Source: Aplectana chamaeleonis
Lineage: Eukaryota > Nematoda > Chromadorea > Rhabditida > Cosmocercidae
Direction of reading: 5' to 3'
DNA: 64,000 bases
Assembly (NCBI GenBank): GCA_029168955.1
Contig: JAPDOI010001919.1
Location: 52,501 to 116,500 of the forward strand
In this document: piece after piece, positions 44,448 to 55,665 of the stretch
Position numbering within the stretch: position 1 is the first letter of the stretch
Layout of the letters: each line of letters begins with the position of its first letter
The notes under the pieces: model-generated
Database searches by the model: none
The model's input: the letters and a program-made list of their open reading frames with translations, nothing else
What the model was told of the DNA's origin: nothing
Made by a program: the position numbers and the translations under genes

Positions 44448-45299
44448 CGATAATAATTCATACTTATGACAGCTGTAGTTTTGATTGTAATGATAATGCC
44501 AACGGTCATTTTATTAATGTTCAAATTGGAAATTTGACCACATACCGATGGTGCTGAATGATGTTCCTATTAGCTTGCATGTGTAACTTGCAACTTGCAG
44601 AAACGTCAAATTTTTCTTGCTGTAAAAAGGATGGTATGCAAAGTTCTATATTGCCCCTGCATAAGTTTTAATTTATTTTTATCAATAAACCTGTAACACG
44701 ACATAATTTGGGTGCACTCGAAGTGGCGATTCTGCTGGTCAACCTACGCCAAACTATTGAATCCTTGTTTTCGACCTCGCCAGGATGCGGTTCGAAAACT
44801 TTATAGTCACCCAACAACTTTTCTGCGGAGTTCCACACAGACGAGGTCTACTCCAGACCTTAAAAAGCTCCGAATAGAGGCAGTGTTCATCATGGAAACT
44901 CTGTCGACTTTTCTATTTAGAACTGGACGTTCGGTTGTGATCAAAGCATAGATGTGGGAAACTCCGAAAAATCCATTGGAAGCACCCTAAACAACACCTC
45001 TAAACAGGCTCACCTTACCGTTGCCGTGAAATTTTGTAAAATCATATGACGATTTCGGGGCTGTTTGAAAATTGTCTCAAAACCTGGATGACTGCGGGAA
45101 TTCTATAGTTCTCAGAGTAATCACCACACAGGCTGAAACATTGGGTATCGCTATACAAAGCGTTGTTCGGCCGTGCGCAAACAACTAGTATCATAGTATC
45201 TATTGTGGTTGAATAGTAAAAATGCGTTATATCCCGCAGCGAGCAGCTGTTTATGAAAAGTTTTGAGCGTTTTTGAAGTTTCGCGAAAAGGTAACCCAT
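44448..45299. other. Unassigned stretch
   Basis: No gene recognised; short frames only. Confidence 0.4.
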
Positions 45300-45970
45300 C
45301 AGAAGATTTCTGGGGTGTTTTGAAAAAAATTTAAAATTTTGCCCAAAACTTGTATGTAGGTGTAATTTAATGTGCTAAAAACGAATTTGGGGTCTGTCTG
45401 TCAAAATTCTGAGGTTTCCTTTAGGCTACGGTAGGTAATATGCCATTTAGGGGACGCATACTAATTTTGAGTCAAATCTGAAATTTTGCTTAAACTACCG
45501 TATACCCACCGTAATCTGACGTAATCTGTAAAAAATTGGCAAATGGACCACAGATTCGTGTTAGCAACATAAAATTGCCCTCAGAGAATAATTTTGAGAC
45601 CTAGCTATCAAAGAAATCCGGATATTTCGAGAGTGGCGTTTTCCCCTCAACTTTTTTCCCCGCTGGGATGCTTCGAACGAATTATTTAGAAAACTTCGAA
45701 AAACAATTGAACCTCAGATTCGTGATCAGCACCCCAAAAAACTCCCCTTGAAGAGTTTTAGGTCGAATCTTTCAACATTTTTTTAAAACGCTTCGAGAAC
45801 CCTCCAATCTGTATAAATAATCGCCCAACCGAAAATCCGTTCAAGAACGAAACGCTGTCAGTCTGGACAAAGTGTGGAAAATGTGCCTTCACCCAAATTT
45901 TGCTCAGAGTGGTAGCTTTGGGCGCTGAACACATTTATGAGTTATGTTTCCGAATTTTCCGAAGACTAAT
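45300..45970 (+). mobile_element. Partial copy of the 1.26-kb TIR element
   Basis: Ordered similarity to 31430-32145: GGGGTGTTTTGAAAAAAATT, AGGCTACGGTAGGTAATATG, AAATAATCGCCCAACCGAAA and GGAAAATGTGCCTTCACCC. The AGGGAACCTCGC termini were not found here, so the ends are lost or too diverged. Confidence 0.7.
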
Positions 45971-46771
45971 GCGTTTTCTGGAAGGTAAAAAAAGCAGAAA
46001 AAACGACATTTTTAAGATTGTTTTTTCTAAGAACTTCTTGGAACCTGCAGCTCCGGGCGGGATACTGCGCAGTTTTACTATTGAGCCACAAGAGATACTA
46101 ACGATACTAGTCGTTTTGGCAGATCCGACCTACGCTTTACATACGTCCCTTGTAAGTTGAGTTTGAAGCGAGTTATGTAGAAAAGGCGAAAAAGGCGCGA
46201 AAACCCGACCTTGCTCACACTTTCTGACCATATCCTACGAGCGGTATTGCATGTTTTTACTACCTGGGTTCACGATACCATTTTGCTGAGGAAATGCCAT
46301 CCGTCAAATCTACCTGAGCATTTGAAAAAAATGAGACCAACTTCCCGCAGGGTTTTTCGGGTGACTGGGTGAATTCTATGTTTTACGAATGTTCAATAAC
46401 AAGCTCACAGCAGTGAAACATTTCCTCGCGGGTGGGACAGACGACAAGGCATTTATCTATGTACCCACAGTACGGCACTGGCAGTCGTACCGAAGATTCA
46501 CTTTCACTCGCGAAAGCTATGGCAAGTGCAAGAGCTAAACGCTGTCCCATGGTCAGTTCTCTGAGCTCTACCGTGCTACACAAAAAGACGCCCTATGGTA
46601 AGCTTTCTGAGGTGTACCGTGGTACACAAAAAGATGATTGAATTAGTTCAAATTGAGAATTCAGATGATTTTCTACCGACAGGTCATGGAGGGCCCTTCT
46701 AGGATCACAATATTCTTATGATTCAGAATCGAAAGCTTTCAAGAGATGACTTCTGATGATATGATTTACAG
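45971..46771. other. Unassigned stretch upstream of chemoreceptor exon
   Basis: No TM1-encoding exon was recognised. GGTAAGCTTTCTGAGG and CCATGGTCAGTTCTCTGAGC with GCTCTACCGTGCTACACAAA / GGTGTACCGTGGTACACAAA form a local duplication at 46548-46630. Confidence 0.4.
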
Positions 46772-47016
46772 AGACCTTTCTATTTCATGGTCTTTCTTCT
46801 TAATGTATTAAATCTTACGTCGGGTTGTGTATATCTGCCTATCGCGATTTCGAACGTTTCTGGAGACTATTTCGGTATTTTTGGATTATGGTCATCAACA
46901 GCTTTAAGCATTGCTGTCGCGTTTTTGTACTTCCAATCAACGTTAGTGTTTCTTATGGGTCTCAACCGATTGGCATCGTTAGCGAATGGACCTCATTTGA
47001 GCGTGTTCAAGAGACG
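46772..47016 (+). CDS. Nematode 7TM chemoreceptor exon (TM2-TM3 region), partial
   Basis: An acceptor TTACAG ends at 46771 and a donor G|GTAGGT follows 47016. The phase-0 frame reads RPFYFMVFLLNVLNLTSGC, then VYLPIAISNVSGDYFGIF, LWSSTALSIAVAFLYFQS and TLVFLMGLNRLASLANGP, with two hydrophobic segments. The LNR motif after the second segment is the counterpart of the DRY box in many nematode serpentine chemoreceptors (Srx/Srt/Srv-like); I cannot assign the exact family. Such receptors sit in ciliated sensory neuron membranes and detect small molecules. The intron that follows begins and within 25 bp enters a MITE. Upstream exons are not found, so the gene may be broken. Confidence 0.6.
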
Positions 47017-47037
47017 GTAGGTACTTTCTGTTCTGTT

Positions 47038-47733
47038 TTAAAGGCAGTGTTTACGACAATTATCGTCCCCAAGTTATTCATATAAAACAAAGCGTTGCCC
47101 TCCAAGTGTTACCAAAATTACGAAGAAACGGCGAGAAACGCATTAAAACGTCGTATTTAGGTGACATTCTTTTATATATAATAGACTAGTTGTCCGGTTG
47201 GATGAACATGTTCATGGTGGTTGTCACTGGTGGAAAATTGGTTCAATCGGATATAGAAGAACATTTTATGCAAAGCAGAAATAGTTAGGGCTCCTAAGGA
47301 AAACACGGAGCAATAGAGAGTAGAGAACTGCAAAGGAGGGGCCCACAAAGATTTCATTGTCACTACAAACACTTCCTGTGATACTTAAAAGGCGAGGTGA
47401 TACTTAAGGATTTCGTGTACTTCTGGTGCGTTTTTCTCAATTTCTGCGCCATTTTAGTTCTACCTTGGGGCCGCATAATATAGTTGTACACGAACAAAAT
47501 TTCGAAAAATTTTCGAAAGATTTTTCGAAATTTTTTCGTTCGTTCGAAATTTCGTCGAACGAAATTTTTTCGAACGGAAATTTTTTATTTTTCGTTCGTT
47601 TGAGAAGATCTCGAACGAAAAAATTTCGATTTACGTTCTTTCGACATTTTTTTTTCGAAATTGTACAACTATACCGCATAATTGATATAGCGAATAATCT
47701 CAAAACTGAAGATTATCGTGAACGCAGCTTTTG
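47038..47733 (+). mobile_element. TTAAAGGC-type MITE in the putative intron
   Basis: Left end TTAAAGGCAGTGTTTACGAC; right end on the opposite strand TCAAAAGCTGCGTTCACGAT. 47500-47670 inside is made of repeated TTTTTCGAAA / TCGTTCGAAA words, a simple repeat. The element starts 21 bp after the chemoreceptor splice donor. Confidence 0.6.
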
Positions 47734-48175
47734 AGTCAGCATTCGTGCTCGTAAACGCGGTTGAGATAACAATGTAAGTCCAACGGCAGTCCAGCGGCAG
47801 ACTGGCGAACAGTGTCGTAATGGCATTACATTGTCAGACAAGCCCCCTGAGTAGCCGACAAATAAAGCATTAGTAGCTACCTAATCCTTTAGCTAACATT
47901 ACAAAATTAGGCATTCCCTCCCAAGAGCTACTGGCATAGCCGGTGTAGCTTATTCGCAATTGCTCGTACGGGAAAGAGTAGCCGAGCACTAAAATGCTCG
48001 TTATCGTGCTCTGAGATTACACGCAGTAGCTACTGTCTCGCTCGACATAGTTCCAGCTGACAGAAGTAGCTGATAGTTGACGTCGTCGCAATAATGTAGC
48101 TGTTTCTGCCGCTGCCACTAAGCGCTGCCATCCCACTGTGGCCGAGCTCTAATAAGTAGTTACGTCGCGGATATA
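47734..48175. other. Unassigned stretch
   Basis: Rich in GTAGCT words (GTAGCTACC, AGTAGCTACTG, GTAGCTGATAG, GTAGCTGTTTC) at irregular spacing; decayed simple repeat. No gene. Confidence 0.45.
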
Positions 48176-51100
48176 CAGTGCGGTCGGCTGCCAAGGGTAA
48201 AAAGGCGGCGGCGGGCGGCGGCGGCCGCCGTTTTTGTGCGGCGCCCAGCTTAGGAACTGTTTAACGCGTTAAACGACTTACTCGGCTGATTATGTTTTTG
48301 TGGCATACTTGAAGCAGCCCTATGATTCCACTAAAGAAGTTTGGAGAAATTTCGACTTATTTGAATTTTTCCGAAAAATTGAACTGGAAGAGTGGCGAGT
48401 CTTCAGATGCTCATAAACATTTCCAAAACAACGTTATATCGTCAGAGGTAATAGTAAGTGGTGCAGAATATTCGGTATTACAAAAATAAAATATCTTCTT
48501 AAAAAACACCGAGCTGAGAAGAAAAATACTCTAGACGAAAGTAGTAATTGAGCACTGCGCTGGTTGCTTGAGATTAATTTTGATCTGAACAGGTCTGTGG
48601 TGGTTGAAATGTTATAATGTCGATTCAAATAAATTGTGTACGCATCCTCGAAACTACCAAAGAATTTTCTTGTCGATCGGGCATTTTCGAAAAAAATCTG
48701 AAATTTGGTGTTTTTTTTGGGAATCAGTGTCTATAAAAAACCCCAACAAAAGTATTCCTTTATGGTGCTGAATGCTTACTGTCAAGACAAGTATGTGACA
48801 CCACTAGTGAGTTATTTGCTCATTTTCGGTTTCTGATTTCCAAATTATCATTGACTCAACATTGTTCTGCGGGACGCAATTAAATTTTATGAGGCCCTCG
48901 ACTGTATAACTCCTATAAAGTAGATTTTCGGAAGAGTTAATTATGTAAAGGTTCATGTGGGCATTAATAAAAAATATCAGAATAGGAGAAACACGAAAAC
49001 GAGAAAATTTGAAATTTTTTTGAAAAATTCGTCTTTCTTGTTTTTTTTTTGTTCTTTGGTATTCAGCACCTATTTAAAACAAATGATGGGCAGTGCAGCG
49101 ATTATAACCCTGATCTCGGATGAGAGCTCATATTTCCACGCTATGAGTTAGTTTGAGGCAGATTTATCAAAGAATGGGTGAGAAAGGTTTTTTCAAAAAG
49201 TGCTCCACGCTCACATTAGTGGCGTTTTTTTGATATTTGGCCGTATGTGGATTTATATGAGGAAAGGGAATCTGGCACTGCAGCAGGAGTTTTTCCGCGT
49301 GTCAGTGAAAGTCTCTGAAATCCATGGGAGATTTTTACAGAAAATGAATAGACTTCGGTTTTGCAAAATAATATTATATCAAAAGTTTAATATTTACACC
49401 AACGTCAAACATTCTCCGTTCAAGCTCAATCAATGCTCTTGTCACATACGAAAGAAAAGAAGGGTTGCTATTGAACCTCACATTATGCACGAAGACCATT
49501 AGATGGTGATAAGAAAAAATAGGAGCCGAACCCAGCTCCTAACGCTGATAATAAGAGTATACCGATTCAAAAAGGTTTCATATCGTGATATTGAAGCGGA
49601 ATGGTTGCACATTCAATACCAATGAGCTAAGTTTCTTAATAGTCGTAGAATAGAATCTTAAACGTGGATGCGAAGAATCTCGATTTTTTCGTCGATGGAA
49701 TTCGGAGCTCTCGGCCCTATCTGGGCTCACTGATGACAGACGGGTGTCATTGGAATTAAGTCGACGAAATTCGTGCTCGCCCACAAAAACGCCTAAACAA
49801 TATTCAGATACATAGAAAAAGTTCTTGTGCCAAATTTTGTGCGAAATGTTATTCTTCGAGAGTAGCCTGTGAACTGAAAATGACCTACGTTCAGACTTAA
49901 AGCGAAATTTGAAGAAACGTGAACTCGTCAATACTGACAGGATTTTTTCACGGTAGTACAGAGATACGAATGTGTACGTTAAGGCAAATATCCTGACTCC
50001 TCTGAATATGCCCTGATTCGTTCCTCTGGCATCGATATGCCGTCGCCCTGCTAATCGCTGATTTCGCACCTCCAGTTGGACGCGTCAGGTCACCACAACG
50101 GCCCACCAACAGCACAAAACTCAACGTATCTCATTAGAATAGAAGTAACTTCTGAAGTCTTGGTATTTTGAGAATGTTCATGGTTTTCATACGTATGAAT
50201 CACGGAAAAACACGAATTTTCGAATTTCTATTCAACTAATCGGATAAGTCCTCCGAATCCTCACTTGAATCGCGTAGAAATAAAAATAGGCTTTTCTCCA
50301 TTTTCTTTACTCATTCAAAAGATCTGAGGTTTTCTCGAACTCACTCAATCATTCGAAAATATAAAAACGCGTTATTCGAAAAATTCACTCATTAGGAAAG
50401 TTTAGATGTGTCTTATTCGAATGCGTACATTAATTCGGTATTTTTTAAGGCTATGGAAATCTCACTTCTTTTGAATTAGTAAAGAAGGTGAAAAAAGTCC
50501 ATTTTTATTTCTATTCGATTCGAATGAGAATTCGGAAGATTTTTCCGTTTAGTTGAATAGAAACTCGAATTTTCTTGTTTTTCCGATTAAATAATGAATA
50601 GTTTGTAAATTCTAGAAGTTACTTCTATTCTAATGAGATACGTTGAGTCCTGTGCTGTTGGTGGGCCGTTGTGGTGACCTGACGCGTCCAACTGGAGATG
50701 CGAAGTCAGCGATTAGCAGGGCGACGGCATATCGATGCCAGAGGAACGAATCATGGCATATTCAGAGGAGTCAGGATATTTGCCATAACCTACACATTCG
50801 TATCTCTATACTACCGTGAAAAAATCCTGTCAGTATTGACGAGTTCACGTTTCTTCAAATTTCGCTTTCAGTCTGAACTTAGGTCATTTTCAGTTCACAG
50901 CTACCCTCGAAGAATGACATTTCGCACAAAATTTGGCACAAGAATTTTTTCTATGTATCTGAATATTGTTTAGGTGTTTTTTTGGGCGAGCACGAATTTC
51001 GTCGATTTAATTTTAATGACACCCGTCTGTCATCAGTGAGCCCAGATCGGGCCCAGAGCTCCGAATTCCATCGACGAAAAAATCGAGATTCTTCGCATCC

Positions 51101-52603
51101 ACGTTTAAGATTCTATTCTACGACTATTAGGAGACTTAGCTCATTGGTATTCTATGTGCAACCTTTCCGCTTCAATATCACGATATGAAAACTTTTTGAA
51201 TCAGTACACTCTTAGGCAAAGAATTATTAGCGTGAGGAGCTGGGTTCGGCTCCTATTTTTTCTTATCACCATCTAATGATTCTCGTCCATAATGTGAGGT
51301 TCAATAGCAACCCTTCTTTTCTTTCGTATGTGACAAGAGCACTGATTGAGCTTCAACGGAGAATGTTTGACGTTGGTGTAAATATTGAACTTTTGGTATA
51401 ATATTATTTTGCAAAGCCGAAGTTTATTCATTTTCTGTAAAAATCTTTCATGGATTTCAGAAACTTTCACTGACACGCGGAAAAACTTCTGCTGCAGTGC
51501 CACAGCCCCTTTCCTCATATAAATCCACATACGGCCAAATATCAAAAAAACGCCACTAATGTGAGCGTGGAGCACTTTTTGAAAAAACCTTTCTCACCCA
51601 TTCTTTGATAAATCTGCCTCAAACTAACTCATTGCGTGAAAATATGAGCTCTCATCCGAGATCAGGGTTATAATCGCTGCACTGCCCATCATTTGTTTTG
51701 AATAGGTGCTGAATACCAAAGAACAAAAAAAACAAGAAAGACGAATTTTTCAAAAAAAATTCAAATTTTCTCGTTCTCGTGTTTCTCCTATTCTGATATT
51801 TTTTATTAATGCCCACATGAACCTTTACATAATTAACTCTTCCGAAAAATCTACTTTATAGGAGTTATACAGTCGAGGGCCTCATGAAATTTAATTGCGT
51901 CCCGCAGAACAATGTTGTGTCAATGATCATTTGGAAATCAGAAACCGAAAATGAGCAAATAACTCACTAGTGGTGTCACATACTTGTCTTGACAGTAAGC
52001 ATTCATCATTATAAAGGAATACTTTTGTTGGGGTTTTTTATAGACACTGATTCCCGAAAAAAAAACACCAAATTTCAGATTTTTTTCGAAAATGCCCGAT
52101 CGACAAGAAAATTCTTTGGTAGTTTCGAGGTTGCGTACACAAAATATATTTGAATCGACATTATAACATTTCAACCACCACAGGCCTGTCTGTGATCAAA
52201 ATTAATCTCAAGCAACCAGCGCAGTGCTCAATTGGAACTTTCGTCTAGAGTATTTTTCTTCTCAGCTCGGTGTTTTTTAAGAAGATATTTTATTTTTGTA
52301 ATACCGAATATTCTGCACCACTTACTATTATGTCTGACGATATAACGTTGTTTTGGAAATGTTTATGAGCATCTGAAGACTCGCCATTCTTCCAGTTCAA
52401 TTTTTCGGAAAAATTCAAACAAGTCGAAATTTCTCCAAACTTCTTTAGTGGAATCATAGGGCTGCTTCAAGTATGCCAAAAGAACATAGTCAGCCGAGTA
52501 AGTCGTTTAACGCGTTAAACAGTTCCTAAGTTGGGCGCCGCACAAAAACGGCGGCGCCCGCCGCCCGCCGCCGCCTTTTTACCCTTGGCAGCCGACCGCA
52601 CTG
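48176..52603. mobile_element. 4.43-kb Tc1/mariner-ended fold-back
   Basis: The arms 48176-50160 and 50610-52603 are inverted copies about 2 kb long with high identity. Ends are CAGTGCGGTCGGCTGCCAAG and its complement. Both are flanked by TA, and CAGTG next to a TA is the standard Tc1/mariner terminus. Subterminal G/C block GGCGGCGGCGGGCGGCGG. The 450-bp centre (50160-50610) is AT-rich with TATTCGA words. No transposase motif: the 163-codon frame at 49578-50069 and its mirror at 50698-51188 are the same sequence in two arms and show no known domain. Confidence 0.9.
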
Positions 52604-52840
52604 TATGTGATGCATCCAGGTCAGTTAATTGGGCCTTACAGTTACAGAATTAAGGAGACCGCCTGTTGCTGAATGACGACTGTTTAGTACGTAATTTGTT
52701 GGAACAGGCTTCATCTTGGAGAGCTGATTGGCAGCCTCCCTAACCATTTCTAGCTCCTGAAGAGGAATTCAAGCAGAATGGGAACTAATGCACTGCGTAT
52801 CGTGAAGATAGGACACTGAATTTGTCAGTCTTGTGTTTGT
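52604..52840. other. Short unassigned stretch
   Basis: Nothing recognised; ends with GTATCGTGAAGATAGGACAC, which resembles the GATAGGACAC terminus at about 53757-53770. Confidence 0.4.
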
Positions 52841-52947
52841 TTACACAAGGCGCTGAGTTGATCGCAAAACGCTTGGCTCGGGGCGAGATTGAACCAGCAT
52901 ATCCCCTTTCCGGGGATCGCCTTATCGCACTGCACCACCGAAGCCCC
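52841..52947 (-). repeat. tRNA-derived SINE-like unit, copy 1
   Basis: On the minus strand 52945-52875 resembles a tRNA. A seven-base acceptor-like pair is GGCTTCG with CGAGCC at the end. An A-box-like TGGTGCAGTGCG and a B-box GGTTCAATCTC sit at tRNA-like spacing. A central stem ATCCC / GGGAT has a 7-nt loop with GAA at the anticodon place. The T stem and the base before the anticodon are wrong for a working tRNA. It is followed by a non-tRNA tail (CAAGCGTTTTGCGATCAACT). Confidence 0.7.
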
Positions 52948-53112
52948 ATCGCACTTTCACTCAACTGCTCGGTAAATCTTCACCGAAGCAATCATCCTTT
53001 CACCCGCATAGCGGGATGAAACAGGTATGCCGTCAGAGACTATTTAACAGTCGTTAACCTGTCAAGATGATGCCCTAGTTACAGTTCAGTTCCGCTGTCC
53101 CGTTCAGTCCTC

Positions 53113-53207
53113 ATCATCACAATCGTAGAAGCGTAGCGGTTGTTTTCAAAAAACTTCAACTAGAGGCATTCTCAAAACAACCGCTTCGCTTCTACGCTTG
53201 TGATAGT
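53113..53207. repeat. Small inverted repeat
   Basis: ATCACAATCGTAGAAGCGTA, GCGGTTGTTTT (53116-53147) pairs with AAAACAACCGCTTCGCTTCTACGC-type sequence at 53174-53207. The loop is 26 bp. Confidence 0.8.
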
Positions 53208-53257
53208 GAGATTTTGCTGACTAAACGCGATTGCGGAACTAGATCATGAGTCTTAAA

Positions 53258-53599
53258 CGATTTTTGAATGTTTTTTTGCCGTAACTGCAGCTCAACGTCG
53301 CAGTGCACGTTATGGCATGTTTACACAAGGTGCTGAGTTGATCGCAAAACGCTTGGCCCCGGGCGAGATTGAACCAGCATAGTCCCTTTCCGGGGGAGCG
53401 CTTTATCGCACTGCACCACCGAAGCCCCAGCGCCGCTCTCACTCATCTGCTCGGTAAATCTCAATCGAAGGAATATGCTGGTCCAATCTCCCCCGGAGCC
53501 AACCGTTTTGCGATCAACTCAGCACCTTGTGTAAACATACCATAACGTGCACTGCGACGTTGAACTGCAGTCACGCCAAAAAAAACATTCAAAAAATCG
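53258..53599. repeat. Fold-back made from two tRNA-like SINE copies
   Basis: 53258-53385 (minus-oriented unit with its tail) is complementary to 53468-53599. Anchors include TTTACACAAGGTGCTGAGTT / AACTCAGCACCTTGTGTAAA and CAGTGCACGTTATGG / CCATAACGTGCACTG. The right copy lacks the A-box half, so only the left copy (53329-53427) is full length. Confidence 0.85.
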
Positions 53600-53637
53600 G
53601 GTAAATCTTGTGTTTGTTTAGCAAAATATATCTTTTC

Positions 53638-55082
53638 GTCGATACTATTGTGATCAGAATGCCAAAATAACCCAAGTATATCTTTTGTTTTAGTCAGATA
53701 GAATGTCTGTGCACTTCTTTTCTAGAACAAGTTTATGTTTTAAATCTCGTATCAGAAAGATAGGACACCCCTGGATTTTGATTTAGCGTGTGTGATCAAA
53801 AATCTAGTGGATTGTACGCCATCCTCGCGCCTTTGCTGCAACAAATACTCGATTTGGTGTACTTTCGACTAAACTGATCTGCCCTTGCAATTCTATCTTG
53901 CCTCATTTCTAGGTAATTGCGGGTTCATGCGCCGTAATCGGGAGATATCGCCAGCCATTGACTAAGACCCGACGATCTAAAATACTCCAGAGGTTCTTCA
54001 TTCTGTTCAAATCAGGACTGTAGACTAGCCACTCTGGACAAGATAGTTATAGTTATTGCCGAGCAAAGAAGCCGACCTCAGATCTGCTTGCGTGAACTTT
54101 CTAGTTGTCCTGCTAGAAACTGCAACTTTTTCGCCCGAAATTATGGGGAAATGAAAGTAGATGACACTTCTACGTTCTCTCGTGCATGCTGGAGATCGTT
54201 AGACAACTGACGAACGGGAGCTGTTGACGTTCCTCAAGGGCAAATGCTCTGACGGATTATGGGAGATCTTACTTCGCAGATTTGAAAGCTAAATTGGACA
54301 GCACCTGTCCTCGAATTCCTTTAGCAGCACTTCCGACCATCACACCTATCAAAAGAAGTTCCTTTTGTCAAAAACTCTTGCCTATAGACAAATAATAGAA
54401 GTAGCTGTCCACTTTACAGCCGTCGGAGCTGCGTTCGCAGATTTCCAATAATCTGTCGGAAAAATTTGCCCGTGAAGGACGTCTACAGCTTGCGTTCAGT
54501 AACAGTCGAATGATCTCAATGTGTACCGAAAAGGATATAAAGTAACACTTATTTTCATTTCCCCACGTTTTCCGGGCGACAAAGTTGCAGTTTCTAACGG
54601 GACAACCAGAAAGTTCACGTCAGCAGGTCAGAGGCCGGCTTCTCTGCTCGACAATAATTAGCTCGTCCGGGTGGCTGGTTCACAATCCTAATTTCAACAG
54701 AATGAATAAGCTCTGCGGTGCTCTGGTTCGTCGGTTCTAAGCCAATGGCCGGCTATATCTCTCGATTTCCGCGCACCAACCGGCAATAACCGAGAAATGA
54801 GGCAAGATAAACTTGCAAAGGCAGTTCGGTTTGGTCGAAAGTACATCAGTCTGTTGGAGTATTCGTTGCAGCAAAGGTGCGTGGAGGGCCTATCAGCCAT
54901 TATATTTGTGATCACACAATTTTATCGAACGAGAACTCTAAATGATCGGGGTGTCCCATCATTTTCACACGCGATTTAAAACACAAATTTATTCCAGGAA
55001 AGAGCAAAAACGTTCTATCTAGCCCAAAAGAGGTATACATGGGTTATTCTACATTCTGATCACAGTAGTATTGACGGAAAAG
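53638..55082. mobile_element. 1.44-kb fold-back, diverged arms
   Basis: 53638-54190 and 54530-55082 are inverted copies. Anchors include ACTATTGTGATCAGAATG / CATTCTGATCACAGTAGT, AGAAACTGCAACTTT / AAAGTTGCAGTTTCT, GAACTTTCTAGTTGTCC / GGACAACCAGAAAGTTC, and GAGGCAAGATAAACTTGC. GATAGGACACCCCTG (53760-53774) and CGGGGTGTCCCATCATT (54946-54962) are the internal counterparts of a GGGTGTGTCCTATCTTT terminus seen at 55120-55136. No coding sequence. Confidence 0.75.
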
Positions 55083-55547
55083 ATCTATATTGCTCAACAA
55101 TAACAGAGACCGACAATTTCAGGGTGTGTCCTATCTTTATGATACGCAGCGTATAGCTGTTATCGATTGTTTGTGGCTCTTCCTCGCTACTACAACAATT
55201 CGAATATCGTACCTGGCGCCGTTTTCGACTTTTCATGATCCTCGGCAGTTTCAGACTAGTAGCTGATGTTCTGCTTGATTCCGTTCTGTTTATGGCAGAA
55301 AATTTCTGACAACTCGTGAAGACTTTGGCCTAGCGAATGAAACACATCAGCACAAAAAAAACGCTCTAGGCCTTTTGGATAAAGGCAAAGTGCCCAGTAA
55401 ATGACCGGAGAAGAGAGGGACTGTACCACATATAGCCCGGGAGCTACTACGTATGTCAAACTCGTGTTCTTGCCTGAAGTCTGGCTTCCCGTCGTGACAC
55501 GCAGTTCGTCTGTGATTTGCATATCAATTTAAACTAGTGTATGGATC
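55083..55547. other. Unassigned stretch
   Basis: Apart from CAGGGTGTGTCCTATCTTTA near 55119, which resembles a Tc1-type end, no feature is seen. Confidence 0.4.
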
Positions 55548-55665
55548 AGTCGCTATGACTGCAGCTGGCCGTGCTGCGTTGGCGGCATCACCGGCCAACA
55601 AGGTTTTGATCGCGCCCTCCAATCTACCGTCCCATCTCGGCCTATGCGTCAGACTGAACTGAACA
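55548..55665 (+). repeat. 127-bp SINE/MITE-like repeat, diverged copy 3
   Basis: In opposite orientation to copies 1 and 2: AGCTGGCCGTGC, GTTGGCGGCATCACCGG, ATCTACCGTCCC and TATGCGTCAGACTGAAC line up with the reverse complement of 34037-34163. About 75-80% similar by eye. Confidence 0.6.

Noticed and set aside
49578..50069. 163-codon minus-strand frame and its mirror at 50698-51188 as a transposase
   Set aside because: It is the same sequence in two inverted arms, is broken in the second, and shows no DDE or DNA-binding motif.
52875..52945. Functional tRNA gene
   Set aside because: T-stem pairing is poor, position 33 is not T, and several near copies with a shared non-tRNA tail surround it, so it is a tRNA-derived repeat.
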